From Lutibaculum baratangense AMV1 (lineage in GTDB: Bacteria; Pseudomonadota; Alphaproteobacteria; Rhizobiales; Tepidamorphaceae), in the NCBI RefSeq assembly GCF_000496075.1, contig NZ_AWXZ01000035.1:62001-126000 (forward strand): a DNA stretch of 64,000 nt, given 5' to 3'. Positions 40,747-49,172 of this stretch are shown here, one piece after another. Position numbers and translations under genes: made by a program. Under the pieces are notes generated by a model, which ran no database searches, was not told where the DNA came from, and was given only the letters and a program-made list of their open reading frames with translations. The number at the start of each line of letters is the position of its first letter. Positions within the stretch are counted from its first letter, which is position 1.

Positions 40747-40770
40747 CCGGCGCGAAAGCGCCGGCTTTCC
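40747..40770 (+). terminator. GNRA-looped hairpin with short T-run between S4 gene and fdxA
   Basis: CCGGCGC-GAAA-GCGCCGG (40747-40764), then CTTTCC. A perfect 7-bp stem 41 nt after the S4-protein stop and 18 nt before fdxA. It may end the mgpS operon or form part of the fdxA leader. Confidence 0.5.
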
Positions 40771-40788
40771 GCGTATCAGGAGATTCTT

Positions 40789-41127
40789 ATGACCTACGTC
40801 GTGACCGACAACTGCGTCCGGTGCAAGTACATGGACTGCGTCGAGGTCTGTCCGGTCGACTGCTTCTACGAAGGCGAGAACATGCTCGTCATTCACCCCG
40901 ACGAGTGCATCGATTGTGGCGTGTGCGAGCCGGAATGTCCGGCCGAGGCGATCAAGCCCGACACCGAGCCGGGCCTCGAGAAGTGGCTCACCGTCAACGC
41001 CGAATATGCCGACAAGTGGCCGAACATCACGGTGAAGCGCGAGGCGCCGGACGACGCCAAGGAGTGGGACGGGAAGCCGAACAAGTTCGAGCAGTACTTC
41101 TCGGCGGAGCCCGGCCAGGGCGACTGA
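40789..41127 (+). CDS. fdxA: ferredoxin FdxA, 7Fe type
   Basis: A 112-residue cytoplasmic ferredoxin with one [3Fe-4S] and one [4Fe-4S] cluster. [29 protein letters not shown] holds the first Cys set and [17 protein letters not shown] the second. The C-terminal extension [26 protein letters not shown] is typical of FdxA. The ribosome site is AGGAG eight bases before ATG. In Hyphomicrobiales it sits between the S4-domain gene and carD, as here. Confidence 0.97.
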   Translation: MTYVVTDNCVRCKYMDCVEVCPVDCFYEGENMLVIHPDECIDCGVCEPECPAEAIKPDTEPGLEKWLTVNAEYADKWPNITVKREAPDDAKEWDGKPNKFEQYFSAEPGQGD

Positions 41128-41199
41128 CCGCCCCGGAGCGACGCAGCCGGAAGACGCAAGCGCGTACGAATTTTCCCCTATCTTGGGGTGGAACGGCCG

Positions 41200-41228
41200 T
41201 TGGCGGACCCTACATTTTGTGTTACGGT
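41200..41228 (+). promoter_or_regulatory. possible promoter for carD
   Basis: TTGGCG (41200-41205), 17 nt, TACGGT (41223-41228), in an AT-richer part of the 292-nt fdxA-carD gap. The -10 match is only partial. The rest of the gap holds no gene that I can support. Confidence 0.35.
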
Positions 41229-41419
41229 TCTGTGTCTGCCGGCAATTCACACACGCATGCCGCCGTCGGCAGGTCGTTTTCCGCACGAGGTAACGAAATC
41301 AGGTCGGCCGAAGCGCTGAGTAGCCCTTTTCGGGTTCCGGTACAAGCCGCGGTCGATGGAATTTCGTGCGAAAGCGTGGCCCTCTCGGGTCTGCGGATCG
41401 CAGGAGTTCGAGATCGAGT

Positions 41420-42007
41420 ATGACCATCCGAAACAACAAGAAGTCGGCTCAGCGTCAGGGCTTCAAGACGGGCGAGCACGTCGTCTATCCCGCTCACGGC
41501 GTCGGCCAGATCGTCTCCATCGAGGAGCAGGAGGTCGCCGGCCTCACGCTTGAGCTGTTCGTCATCACATTCGAGAAGGACAAGCTGACGCTGCGCGTTC
41601 CCACCGCGAAGGCTGGCTCTGTCGGCATGCGCAAGCTCTCCGAGGACGACGTGGTCGGCCGCGCGCTCGAGGTTCTCAAGGGCCGTGCGCGCGTGAAGCG
41701 CACGATGTGGAGCCGTCGCGCCCAGGAATACGAGGCGAAGATCAATTCCGGCGATCTCGTCTCGATCGGCGAGGTCGTTCGTGACCTGCATCGCGCCGAC
41801 ACGCAGCCCGAGCAGTCCTACAGCGAGCGGCAGCTCTACGAGGCCGCGCTCGACCGCATGGCCCGCGAGATCTCGGCCGTGAAGCGCATCACCGAGACGG
41901 AAGCCGTCCGCGAGATCGAGACGACGCTGGCGAAGGCGCCGAAGCGGGCCACCGCCGTGGCGGCCGAGGCCGACGACGAAGAGGACGAGCAGGAAGAGGC
42001 CGCCTGA
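41420..42007 (+). CDS. carD: CarD family transcriptional regulator
   Basis: A 195-residue CarD/CdnL protein that binds the RNA polymerase beta subunit and stabilises open complexes, notably at rRNA promoters. The N-terminal RNAP-interacting domain (about 15-75) has GFKTGEHVVYPAHGVGQIVSIEEQEVAG. The C-terminal helical DNA-binding part follows (MRKLSEDDVVGRALEVLKGRARVKRTMWSRRAQEYE). The tail is acidic. Followed by a clear hairpin terminator. Confidence 0.95.
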   Translation: MTIRNNKKSAQRQGFKTGEHVVYPAHGVGQIVSIEEQEVAGLTLELFVITFEKDKLTLRVPTAKAGSVGMRKLSEDDVVGRALEVLKGRARVKRTMWSRRAQEYEAKINSGDLVSIGEVVRDLHRADTQPEQSYSERQLYEAALDRMAREISAVKRITETEAVREIETTLAKAPKRATAVAAEADDEEDEQEEAA

Positions 42008-42040
42008 GCGGCACCCTAGAGATCACGATCGCTTGATTTC

Positions 42041-42070
42041 ACGCCGTCCGGCCCTAGCCGGGCGGCGTTT
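42041..42070 (+). terminator. terminator after carD
   Basis: A 12-bp stem, ACGCCGTCCGGC (42041-42052) and GCCGGGCGGCGT (42057-42068) with one G-T wobble and a CCTA loop, 33 nt after the carD stop. The T-run is short (GTTT). Confidence 0.65.
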
Positions 42071-42095
42071 CCATGTCTGGATGAACCGATTTCGT

Positions 42096-42122
42096 GGAAC
42101 CGGCGTACCCCTGGATGCGTCT
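42096..42122 (+). promoter_or_regulatory. EcfG-type general-stress promoter before rpoH2
   Basis: GGAAC (42096-42100), a 17-nt spacer and CGTCT (42118-42122). The alphaproteobacterial EcfG/RpoE2 consensus is GGAAC-N16/17-CGTT, so the -35 is perfect and the -10 has one mismatch. It lies 30 nt before the chosen rpoH2 ATG. Confidence 0.55.
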
Positions 42123-42151
42123 TACCTTCCGCAGTGAATGTCGGGGTCGCC

Positions 42152-43015
42152 ATGCAGACAGAGACGAGTTCGCGCAGGAGCTTCGTTCGCGCGGCAATGA
42201 GCGCGCCATATCTCGACAGGGAGGAAGAGCATCTCCTTGCCGTGACCTGGCGCGAAGGCCGTAACGAGGAAGCACTTCACAGGCTGACGCAGGCGCACAT
42301 GCGCCTGGTCATCGCGATCGCCGGCCGCTTCCGCCATTTCGGCCTTTCGATGAGCGATATGATCCAGGAGGGGCATGTCGGCCTGCTGGAGGCTGCGGCC
42401 CGTTTCGAGCCCGAGCGCGAGGTGCGCTTCTCGACCTACGCCACCTGGTGGATCCGTGCCTCCATCCAGGACTACATCCTCAGGAACTGGTCGATCGTGC
42501 GGGGCGGGACGAGCTCGACCCAGAAGTCGCTCTTCTTCAACCTTCGCCGCCTGCGGGCCCGGCTGGCGAGCGGCGCGGAACCGGATTCCGTCGACCGGAA
42601 CGTGCACCGCCAGATCGCGCTGGCCGTCGGCGTCTCCGAGGAGGACGTGGCGCTGATGGATTCGCGCCTGTCCGCGCCGGACACGAGCCTCAACGGGCCG
42701 CTCCTCGAATCGTCCGAAGGCAGTGCCGAGCGCCAGGACTTCCTGGTGGCGGACGACCCGCTGCCGGACGAGATGGTGGGGGAATCGCTCGACCGGGAGA
42801 AGCGGAGCAAGCAGCTCCAGGAGGCGCTTCAGGTGCTGAATGCGCGCGAGCTGCAGATCGTGCGCGAGCGGCGCCTCTCCGAGGACGGCGCGACGCTCGA
42901 GTCGCTCGGCACGACCCTCGGCATCTCGAAGGAGCGGGTGCGTCAGATCGAGAGCCGGGCGCTCGAGAAGCTCAGAAGCGCGCTCGTGGAGAAGGGGGCG
43001 AGCCCCGTCATGTGA
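42152..43015 (+). CDS. rpoH2: RpoH-family sigma factor (RpoH2)
   Basis: A 287-residue sigma-32-type factor. Region 2 is EEEHLLAVTWREGRNEEALHRLTQAHMRLVIAIAGRFRHFGLSMSDMIQEGHVGLLEAA. Regions 2.3-2.4 are FSTYATWWIRASIQDYILRNWSIVR. The RpoH box is QKSLFFNLRRLRARL and region 4.2 is GISKERVRQIESRALEKLR. It departs from housekeeping RpoH at the N-terminus, fitting the RpoH2 group linked to oxidative and general stress. The start is ATG 42152; GTG 42134 is the alternative. A stress-type promoter lies upstream. Confidence 0.9.
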   Translation: MQTETSSRRSFVRAAMSAPYLDREEEHLLAVTWREGRNEEALHRLTQAHMRLVIAIAGRFRHFGLSMSDMIQEGHVGLLEAAARFEPEREVRFSTYATWWIRASIQDYILRNWSIVRGGTSSTQKSLFFNLRRLRARLASGAEPDSVDRNVHRQIALAVGVSEEDVALMDSRLSAPDTSLNGPLLESSEGSAERQDFLVADDPLPDEMVGESLDREKRSKQLQEALQVLNARELQIVRERRLSEDGATLESLGTTLGISKERVRQIESRALEKLRSALVEKGASPVM

Positions 43016-43021
43016 TCGCTG

Positions 43022-43038
43022 CGGCCCGCGGTGGGCCG
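43022..43038. terminator. short hairpin between convergent rpoH2 and M48 genes
   Basis: CGGCCC-GCGGT-GGGCCG in the 30-nt gap between two convergent stops. A 6-bp stem without a T-tract; possible bidirectional terminator. Confidence 0.35.
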
Positions 43039-43045
43039 TGGCCGC

Positions 43046-44531
43046 CTACCGCGCGACGATCTTGACGAGCTGGCCCGGCTGCACCCTGTCGCCGGGCGAG
43101 AGGCCGTTGAGCGCGCGGAACCGGTCTTCCCGGTGGTCGGAGAAATCCATGCGAGCGGCGAGTGACCCGACGCTGTCCCCCGGCCGCGCCTGCACGATCT
43201 CGACGCGCTGCGGCCTGACCGCCCGCGCCTCCTGGCTCGAGATCAGCCGGAAGCTTCCCGCCGACTGCGCGAGCTCCCGCCGCAGGCCGTCGTGGAGCTG
43301 CCGCGACGCCAGGATGAAGCGGTAGACGTCGGTGCCGTTGCCGCGGATCGCCGCCACGGCGAACTCCCAGTCGTCGCTCCGCACGATGGCGGTCGCCGCC
43401 GAAAGCCCGCCGATCGTGACGGGCGTCACCTCGCTGACGTCGCCGCCGCGCACCGCGTCCTGCTTCAGGTAGGTCTCGAGCGAGACCTCGCGCGCCACCG
43501 ACACCGCGTCGAACCGGATGATGTCGCCGCCAGGCGAGAACCCGACGACCGCGCTCGGCGTGTTCTCGAGCGCGTAGCCCTCCGGCACCGAGAAGGTGAT
43601 TCCGAGGCCGGGATGGATGAAGGTGCGGTCGCGCACGAAGCCTTCCTTCGGGTCGTCGCCATAGGCGAGGCCCTGCAGCGTGCGCAGATAGCCGTCGCGG
43701 TCGCGCTCGCCCCTGTAGGCGGCGGCCATGGCGCGGGCGCCGGCCTCCGCGGCCAGGATGCGCTGCGGCGTCGCGGGATGGCTCGAGAAGATGTCCACTC
43801 TGCCCGCCTCGCGTTCCTGGTTCAGGATCTTGCTCTGCAGCGAGACCTGCCGTTCGAGCGCGCGCAGGAAGGTGACGGCGCCGTCTGGATCATAGCCGGC
43901 CTTCGCCATGGTGCGGATGCCGATCTCGTCGGCGGCAAGCTCCTGCTGCCTCGAGAACTGCGCGAGCGCCCCCCGCGTCTGTGCCACCGCGGCGGCGCCG
44001 GCCTCGGGGTCGCCCACCATGTCGTTGACGACCTGGCTCACGACGGCGGCGTTCGCGGCCTTCTGCTCGCGCTCGATCGCATGGCGGGCGGTGACGTGCG
44101 CCATCTCGTGGGCGAGCACGGCAGCGACCTCGGCCGAATCGTTGGCCAGGGCGAGGAGCCCGCGCGTGACGTAGATGTAGCCGCCCGGCAGCGAGAAGGC
44201 GTTGATCGACGGCGAGTTCAGGATCGTGACGCGATAGCCGTAGTCCGGCCGGTCCGACGCCGGGCGCAGCCGCTGGATCGTGCGGTCGAGATAGGCCTGG
44301 AGCTGCGGGTCCGCATAGGCTCCGCCGAACGCCGCGACCACCTCGGGATGCTCGCGCGCGCCGAGTGCGGCCTCGCGGGCATCATAGGCGCCATCGTGCC
44401 TGGCGGGCTGGGGCGAGAGGTTGGCCACGCCGCCCGTGCCGCCGAGGCCGGTCAGCCCGCCGGAGCAGCCGGCGAGCACCAGCGCGAGCGACAGCGCCAC
44501 CGCCCGCGCCGCCCCGGCACGCGTGGTGCAT
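43046..44531 (-). CDS. M48-family metalloprotease lipoprotein with LysM-like tail; probable one-base indel in the signal peptide
   Basis: A BepA-like periplasmic zinc protease. The zinc motif is HEMAH in AVLAHEMAHVTARH, the third ligand region is ELAADEIGIRTMAKAGYDPDGA, and the C-terminal segment VEIVQARPGDSVGSLAARM resembles LysM. The lipobox is LVLAGC. In the frame of the mature protein the only usable start is GTG 44500, giving a signal of just 12 residues. ATG 44531, six bases after the upstream stop, is one base out of frame. Removing one G of the GGGG run (CCCC on the + strand, 44512-44515) would give MHHACRAARAVALSLALVLAGC, an ideal lipoprotein signal. The mature region is intact. Confidence 0.82.
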
Positions 44532-44534
44532 GCG

Positions 44535-45338
44535 CTAGCGATCGTCGACCAGTTCCAGCTGCGTCGGCCGACTGACCGCGATCGCCGGTCCCCTTTCGTC
44601 AAGCACGTAGCCCCTGATTCGAACGCGCCGGCCCACGAGATCGCCTAGGGAATGCCCCTCCGGTGCGATCTCCGCGACCGTGTCAGTGTCTATATAAGCG
44701 GTGAAGTCTTCGTTCCAGAATGTGCCGAAATTCAGATAGGTCCGCCGCGGCCGCTCACCTAGGGACAGAACGGTCCCCTCGACTAGGACGAATTCGCCAC
44801 GCCTGAGGAGAATCCGCGCCGGGTCCTCGGCCGGCAGCACCTCGAAGCCGCCCTGCGCCCACAGCCCCGCGCCGGCGGCACGCGCTTCCGCCTCCGCCGC
44901 GAGAATCGCCTCGCCGCACGGCTCGCGCTCCTCCGGCATGGCGAGCGCCAGGCCCTTCTCGGCGAGGCGCCAGGAAAGCGTCGCGTCCTGCTTCAGCAGA
45001 AGGTTGCCCGGCAGCCTGCCGTGGCGGTCGGGCCTCCCGTCGCGCGGCAGGAGCGCGTATGCCTCCGCCGCGACGGGCGCGATCGCGGCGAGGACGTCTT
45101 CCCGCCAGGGCGGCGGCGGCAGGACGATGTCGGACAGCCTGACGGCGCGACCGTCCGCCAGCACGATGCCGCCGTCCTCGCGGACGCCCGAAACGGCGAC
45201 GGGCTCCGCCTTCTCCGCACCGGCGCCACAGGCGGCCGCGACGGCCGGCCCGTGCGCTACCGCGCAGAGCGACATGGCTGCCAGGAGCGTCGCGAGGGCA
45301 TGGCGGCGGCGCCCAAGCTGTGATAGGCAGATGCCCAT
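44535..45338 (-). CDS. thermonuclease-like (SNase-fold) exported protein
   Basis: A 267-residue protein: signal peptide MGICLSQLGRRRHALATLLAAMSLCAVAHGPAVAA, then a staphylococcal-nuclease-like OB domain (VREDGGIVLADGRAVRLSDIVLP, ATLSWRLAEKGLALAMPEER, EAEARAAGAGLWAQGG). A second OB-like segment runs from about 165 (GEFVLVEGTVLSLGERPRRTYLNFGTFWNEDFTAYI). The catalytic Arg/Glu set of true nucleases is not clearly present, so nuclease activity is doubtful. It starts 2 nt from the divergent tRNA-Arg and ends 3 nt before the M48 lipoprotein ATG. Confidence 0.78.
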   Translation of the reverse strand: MGICLSQLGRRRHALATLLAAMSLCAVAHGPAVAAACGAGAEKAEPVAVSGVREDGGIVLADGRAVRLSDIVLPPPPWREDVLAAIAPVAAEAYALLPRDGRPDRHGRLPGNLLLKQDATLSWRLAEKGLALAMPEEREPCGEAILAAEAEARAAGAGLWAQGGFEVLPAEDPARILLRRGEFVLVEGTVLSLGERPRRTYLNFGTFWNEDFTAYIDTDTVAEIAPEGHSLGDLVGRRVRIRGYVLDERGPAIAVSRPTQLELVDDR

Positions 45339-45340
45339 AT

Positions 45341-45417
45341 GTCCCCGTAGCTCAGCAGGATAGAGCATCAGATTCCTAATCTGAGGGTCACAGGTTCGAA
45401 TCCTGTCGGGGACACCA
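45341..45417 (+). tRNA. tRNA-Arg (anticodon CCT), CCA encoded
   Basis: A full cloverleaf: acceptor GTCCCCG with CGGGGAC, D arm GCTC/GAGC, anticodon stem TCAGA/TCTGA around loop TTCCTAA (anticodon CCT, reads AGG), T arm ACAGG-TTCGAAT-CCTGT, then A and an encoded CCA. No integrase or attachment-site duplication follows it. Confidence 0.97.
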
Positions 45418-45528
45418 CTCTTTTCATATCATCATGAATGCGAACGGCTATGTCCCGCGCCTGCGCGGGGAGGGGCAGACATGCCGTGCATGCGCTGACG
45501 GGTGGCTGCGGCTGGCGGGGCACCTGCG

Positions 45529-46319
45529 TCATTCCGATCGCGGCGAGAGGCAATAATCCTGGAGCGGACAGCCGCACCGGCCGGCCATGGCGGCTTCGAT
45601 GACCGCGCGCCGGGGCCTTCCGACATCGGTGTGGTCGAGGATCAGCCGCTGCGCGAGGTTCAGATTGTCGACGAGGATGCAGGCCTTCTGCGGCGACGAG
45701 ACGAGCGGGCCCTGCGCGATCGGCCATTTGTCGAACCTGCGCTCGGGGCTGACCGCGGAGCCGGCATTGTTCAGGCCTACGATGTCCCAGTTCTCGTCGT
45801 CGCTCTTCACCATGAAGCTGATGATGCGCCCCGTGGGGCTGCGATAGACGTTCACCTTGTCGAAGACGAAGTCCTCCGGCTCGTTCTTCTGCAGGACCTC
45901 GGCCCGGTACGTCTCGAAGCTGCGCCACGGCGTCGCCTCGAAGAAGCCGAAGCTCTCGTTGCCGTCGTCTCCCGCCGCGTCCCTGCAGTCGTCGTCGTTG
46001 CAGGGCTCGCGGTAGAACGCGACGTAGTGGTTGAAGCCGAACGGGCACTCCGGCGTGGAGGCGCCGCCCGGGAATGCGGAATAGTGCGCGATCTCGCCGT
46101 GGAAGAAGGACTGGTACTGCCCGCCGACGGCAGCGGCGAGCCGACGGCGGAGGGACAGGCGGCCTCCGCCGACGAGACGTGAAGGCCAAGTCCCAAGGCG
46201 GCGGCGAGGGCCACTGCGATGGCGGAGCGGAAGGTGCGCGGACGCTCGCGCCGACCTGACGCTCCTGCGCCACGTCGGCCTGCCCCCCGACCCGCGAAGA
46301 CCCGCCTGACCAGCGACAT
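45529..46319 (-). pseudogene. unknown exported protein, interrupted by an apparent one-base frameshift
   Basis: Not recognised. From ATG 46319 one frame gives a basic leader and signal peptide (RTFRSAIAVALAAALGLGLHVSSAEA, then ACPSAVGSPLPSAG). The next frame gives a convincing mature protein with no start codon of its own: QYQSFFHGEIAHYSAFPGG, PECPFGFNHYVAFYREPCNDDDC, FETYRAEVLQKNEPEDFVFDKVNVYRS, CGCPLQDYCLSPRSE. Adding one G to the GGG run at 46120-46122 joins them as PSAGQYQSFF. The protein would be about 260 residues, secreted and Cys-containing. It stands alone between tRNA-Arg and mscM. It may be a real pseudogene or an assembly error. Confidence 0.65.
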
Positions 46320-46541
46320 GACCGGCCGCCCGTCTCCCGATGGGCCCCGCGCCCGGGGGAGCTTCCCCGAGTATGCACCGGATCCGGCGGGGGGAGAAGC
46401 GGATCTCAGCCTCGGCGCGGGGCAGGGCGAGCCGCCGGCCGCCGGCCCTGCAAGTCGTGACCGAGCCTGCCTTTGTGCGGTCGCTTTTGCTCGGCTATCA
46501 AGGCGGCGTCGCCCTCCCGCCACACGACCCTCGAGCCCGGC

Positions 46542-49091
46542 ATGACCCGCCGCCAGCCCCTCCGTCTCGCTTTCCTATGTGTCCTGGCCTTCGTCGTCTC
46601 GGTGGTCGCCGCGCTCGCGCAGCCGCTGCCCGACATCGTCACGCGGGGCGGGCAGGCGCAGCCGGAGGCGACGGAGGAGGCGGAGCCGCGACCGCAGCCG
46701 AGCGAGCCGATGACCGGGACGTCGCTCGATTCCGTCGTCGATCCGAACCGGGCGAACGCTCGGGCCGACGAATGGCGCGCGCGGCTGCAGGTGATCTCCG
46801 ACCGCCTGACGGGCGAGGAGCTGGGGGAGGAGGGGCTCGCGACGCTCCGCGCGGAAGTCGAGTCGATCGCCGCCAATGCCCGGGCGCAGGAGGCCAGGCT
46901 CGAGCCGCAGCTCCAGGCGGTGCGGGCCCGCCTCGACCAGCTGGGGGCGGCTCCGGACGATCCGGCCGAGGAGCCGCGTGAGCTGCGCGAGCGCAGGCTC
47001 GCCGAGCAGGGCGAGCTCACCCGCACCGATGCGGCGCTGAGGAACATCCGGCTCGTGGCCGTTCAGGGCGAACAGCTCGCGCTCGACATCTCGGCGACCC
47101 GGCGCGCGCGCATGACCGAGCGGCTGACGGCACAGGGCCCCAGCGCCCTCAGCCCCACCCTCTGGAGCGAGGTGGTGCAGGACGGCGCGCGGGGCGTGGA
47201 AGAGCTCGTCGACCTCGTCGTCGAAACAGGCGGGGTCGCGTGGGAGCGGCTCGCGGCCGGACCCTTCGTGGCCCTCGGTCTGTCGCTGGGGATGGTCGTC
47301 TTCGGCTTGCGCCTCGTGCGGGGGCTCAAGGCGCGCTACGGCGTCGTCGATCTCGAGGGCGAGGAAGCCTCCGCCTCGCGCAAGCTCCTGCGGGCGGCAC
47401 TCATCACGCTGTCGATCGGCGTCCTGCCGAACCTCCTCCTCGTCGCCCTGTTCGTCATCCTGGAGTCCTACGTCGTCCTGCCGGACCGTGCGACGGGCCT
47501 CCTGCGCGGGCTGTTCGTCGGCATCGGCACCGTCGTGTTCGTCTTCGCGCTCGCCCGCGCCCTCCTGGAGCCGAACTCGCCGCGCTGGCGCGTGCTGCGC
47601 CTGAGCGACCGCGCCGCCCACCGCATGAGCGTCTACGTGACGGCCGTGGGCTGCGTGCTCGGCGGGAGCATCTTCCTGCAGGTGCTGAACGACGTGCTCG
47701 TCGCCACCGTCTCCCTCGACATCGCCCGGCGGGTCGTCACGGCCTTCCTGATCATGTTCTTTTTCATCATGGCGCTGCGCCGGCTCGCGATGGAGTGGAC
47801 GGATGGCGGCGGCGCGGAGGCGGATCGCGACCAGGGGCCGTGGGCGGTCATCCTGCTGACCGTGCTCTGGGCGGTGCTCGCCGTGATCGCCGCGGCGCTG
47901 GTGCTCGGCTACGTGCCGCTCGCGAGCTTCCTCGCCGTGCAGCTCGTCTTCGCCGTCTCGATGCTCGCGCTCCTGTGGCTCGCCCTTGGCGTGACGGACG
48001 ACCTCATCACGAACTTCGTCCGGCCGGGCCAGCGTATCGGCCACGCGCTCCAGGCCGGCTTCGGCCTCACCTCGAGCGGCGTCAGGCAGGTCGCGGTGCT
48101 CGTCAGCGGGATCGTGCGACTGTCCCTCATCGTCTTCACCGGCATGCTGATCCTCCTGCCATGGGGCTTCGAGGCGGACCGCTGGACGGCATGGCTGCGG
48201 GCGGCCTTCTTCGGCTTCAAGGTCGGCGAGGTCACGATCTCGATCTCCGCGATCCTGACGGCGCTCTTGCTGCTCGGCGGCGGGATGGTGGCGACGCGCG
48301 CCATCCAGAACTGGCTCGGCAACAACTACCTGCCGAACACGCGGCTCGATGTCGGCATGCGGAACTCCATCCGCACGATGTCGGGCTATGTCGGCGTGAT
48401 CGCGGCCGCCGTGTTCGCCTTCTCCTATGTCGGGCTGAACCTCGAGAACGTCGCCCTGCTCGCCGGCGCGCTCTCCGTCGGTATCGGTTTCGGCCTCCAG
48501 TCGATCGTCAACAACTTCGTGTCGGGCCTCATCCTGCTGACGGAGCGGCCGATCAAGGAGGGCGACTGGATCGTCGTCGGGCCGGAGCAGGGCTATGTCA
48601 GCAAGATCTCGATCCGCGCGACCGAGATCGAGACCTTCGACCGCGGCACCGTCATCGTCCCGAACTCCGACCTGATCACCGGCACGGTCAAGAACTGGAC
48701 GCATTCGAGCATGATCGGCCGCGTCGACGTGTCCGTCACGGTCGCCTACGACACGCCGACGGAGAAGGTGCGGGAGGCGATCCTGGACGTGACGCGCGAG
48801 CACGCGAGCATCCTCTCCTATCCCGAGCCCGCCGTCCTGCTGATGGATTTCGCGGAGCGCGGGATGACCTTCCGCCTCTGGGCCTTCATCGGCGACATCA
48901 ACAACGTGTTCACGGTGGCGAGCGACCTGCGCTTCGAGATCGAGCGTCGGTTCCGCGAGGAGGGGATCGTCATCCCGCTGCCGCGGCGCGACCTCACGAT
49001 CAGGGGCATCGACCGCATCGAGGCTGCGCTGGCGGGACGGCAGGCGCGGCCGGAGGCGACGGGAAGCGCCTCGGAGGACGGGGCGACCTGA
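46542..49091 (+). CDS. DUF3772-containing mechanosensitive ion channel (MscS superfamily)
   Basis: An 849-residue large MscS-type channel that opens under membrane tension to release solutes. Signal peptide (about 1-27), a periplasmic coiled-coil region with the DUF3772 domain (about 60-190), multiple transmembrane segments (about 240-560), then the pore helix and beta domain: GYVGVIAAAVFAFSYVGLNLENVALLAGALSVGIGFGLQSIVNNFVSG, LLTERPIKEGDWI, TVIVPNSDLITGTVKNWTH. The start ATG 46542 gives the signal peptide directly. A hairpin follows the stop. Confidence 0.92.
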   Translation: MTRRQPLRLAFLCVLAFVVSVVAALAQPLPDIVTRGGQAQPEATEEAEPRPQPSEPMTGTSLDSVVDPNRANARADEWRARLQVISDRLTGEELGEEGLATLRAEVESIAANARAQEARLEPQLQAVRARLDQLGAAPDDPAEEPRELRERRLAEQGELTRTDAALRNIRLVAVQGEQLALDISATRRARMTERLTAQGPSALSPTLWSEVVQDGARGVEELVDLVVETGGVAWERLAAGPFVALGLSLGMVVFGLRLVRGLKARYGVVDLEGEEASASRKLLRAALITLSIGVLPNLLLVALFVILESYVVLPDRATGLLRGLFVGIGTVVFVFALARALLEPNSPRWRVLRLSDRAAHRMSVYVTAVGCVLGGSIFLQVLNDVLVATVSLDIARRVVTAFLIMFFFIMALRRLAMEWTDGGGAEADRDQGPWAVILLTVLWAVLAVIAAALVLGYVPLASFLAVQLVFAVSMLALLWLALGVTDDLITNFVRPGQRIGHALQAGFGLTSSGVRQVAVLVSGIVRLSLIVFTGMLILLPWGFEADRWTAWLRAAFFGFKVGEVTISISAILTALLLLGGGMVATRAIQNWLGNNYLPNTRLDVGMRNSIRTMSGYVGVIAAAVFAFSYVGLNLENVALLAGALSVGIGFGLQSIVNNFVSGLILLTERPIKEGDWIVVGPEQGYVSKISIRATEIETFDRGTVIVPNSDLITGTVKNWTHSSMIGRVDVSVTVAYDTPTEKVREAILDVTREHASILSYPEPAVLLMDFAERGMTFRLWAFIGDINNVFTVASDLRFEIERRFREEGIVIPLPRRDLTIRGIDRIEAALAGRQARPEATGSASEDGAT

Positions 49092-49111
49092 GCGTACGGC
49101 AGCCGGGGGGT

Positions 49112-49135
49112 TGCGCCGCGGCATCTTGCGGCGCA
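49112..49135 (+). terminator. 8-bp hairpin after the MscS-type gene
   Basis: TGCGCCGC-(8 nt)-GCGGCGCA, 20 nt after the stop and 37 nt before the next start. No T-run follows, so terminator function is uncertain. Confidence 0.45.
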
Positions 49136-49172
49136 GCATCACGCACCCGTGAAAAACGAGAGACGGCTGCCG

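Noticed and set aside
45341-46542. tRNA-Arg as an integration site for a genomic island
   Set aside because: No duplicated tRNA 3' end and no integrase within the window downstream. The following gene looks compositionally native.
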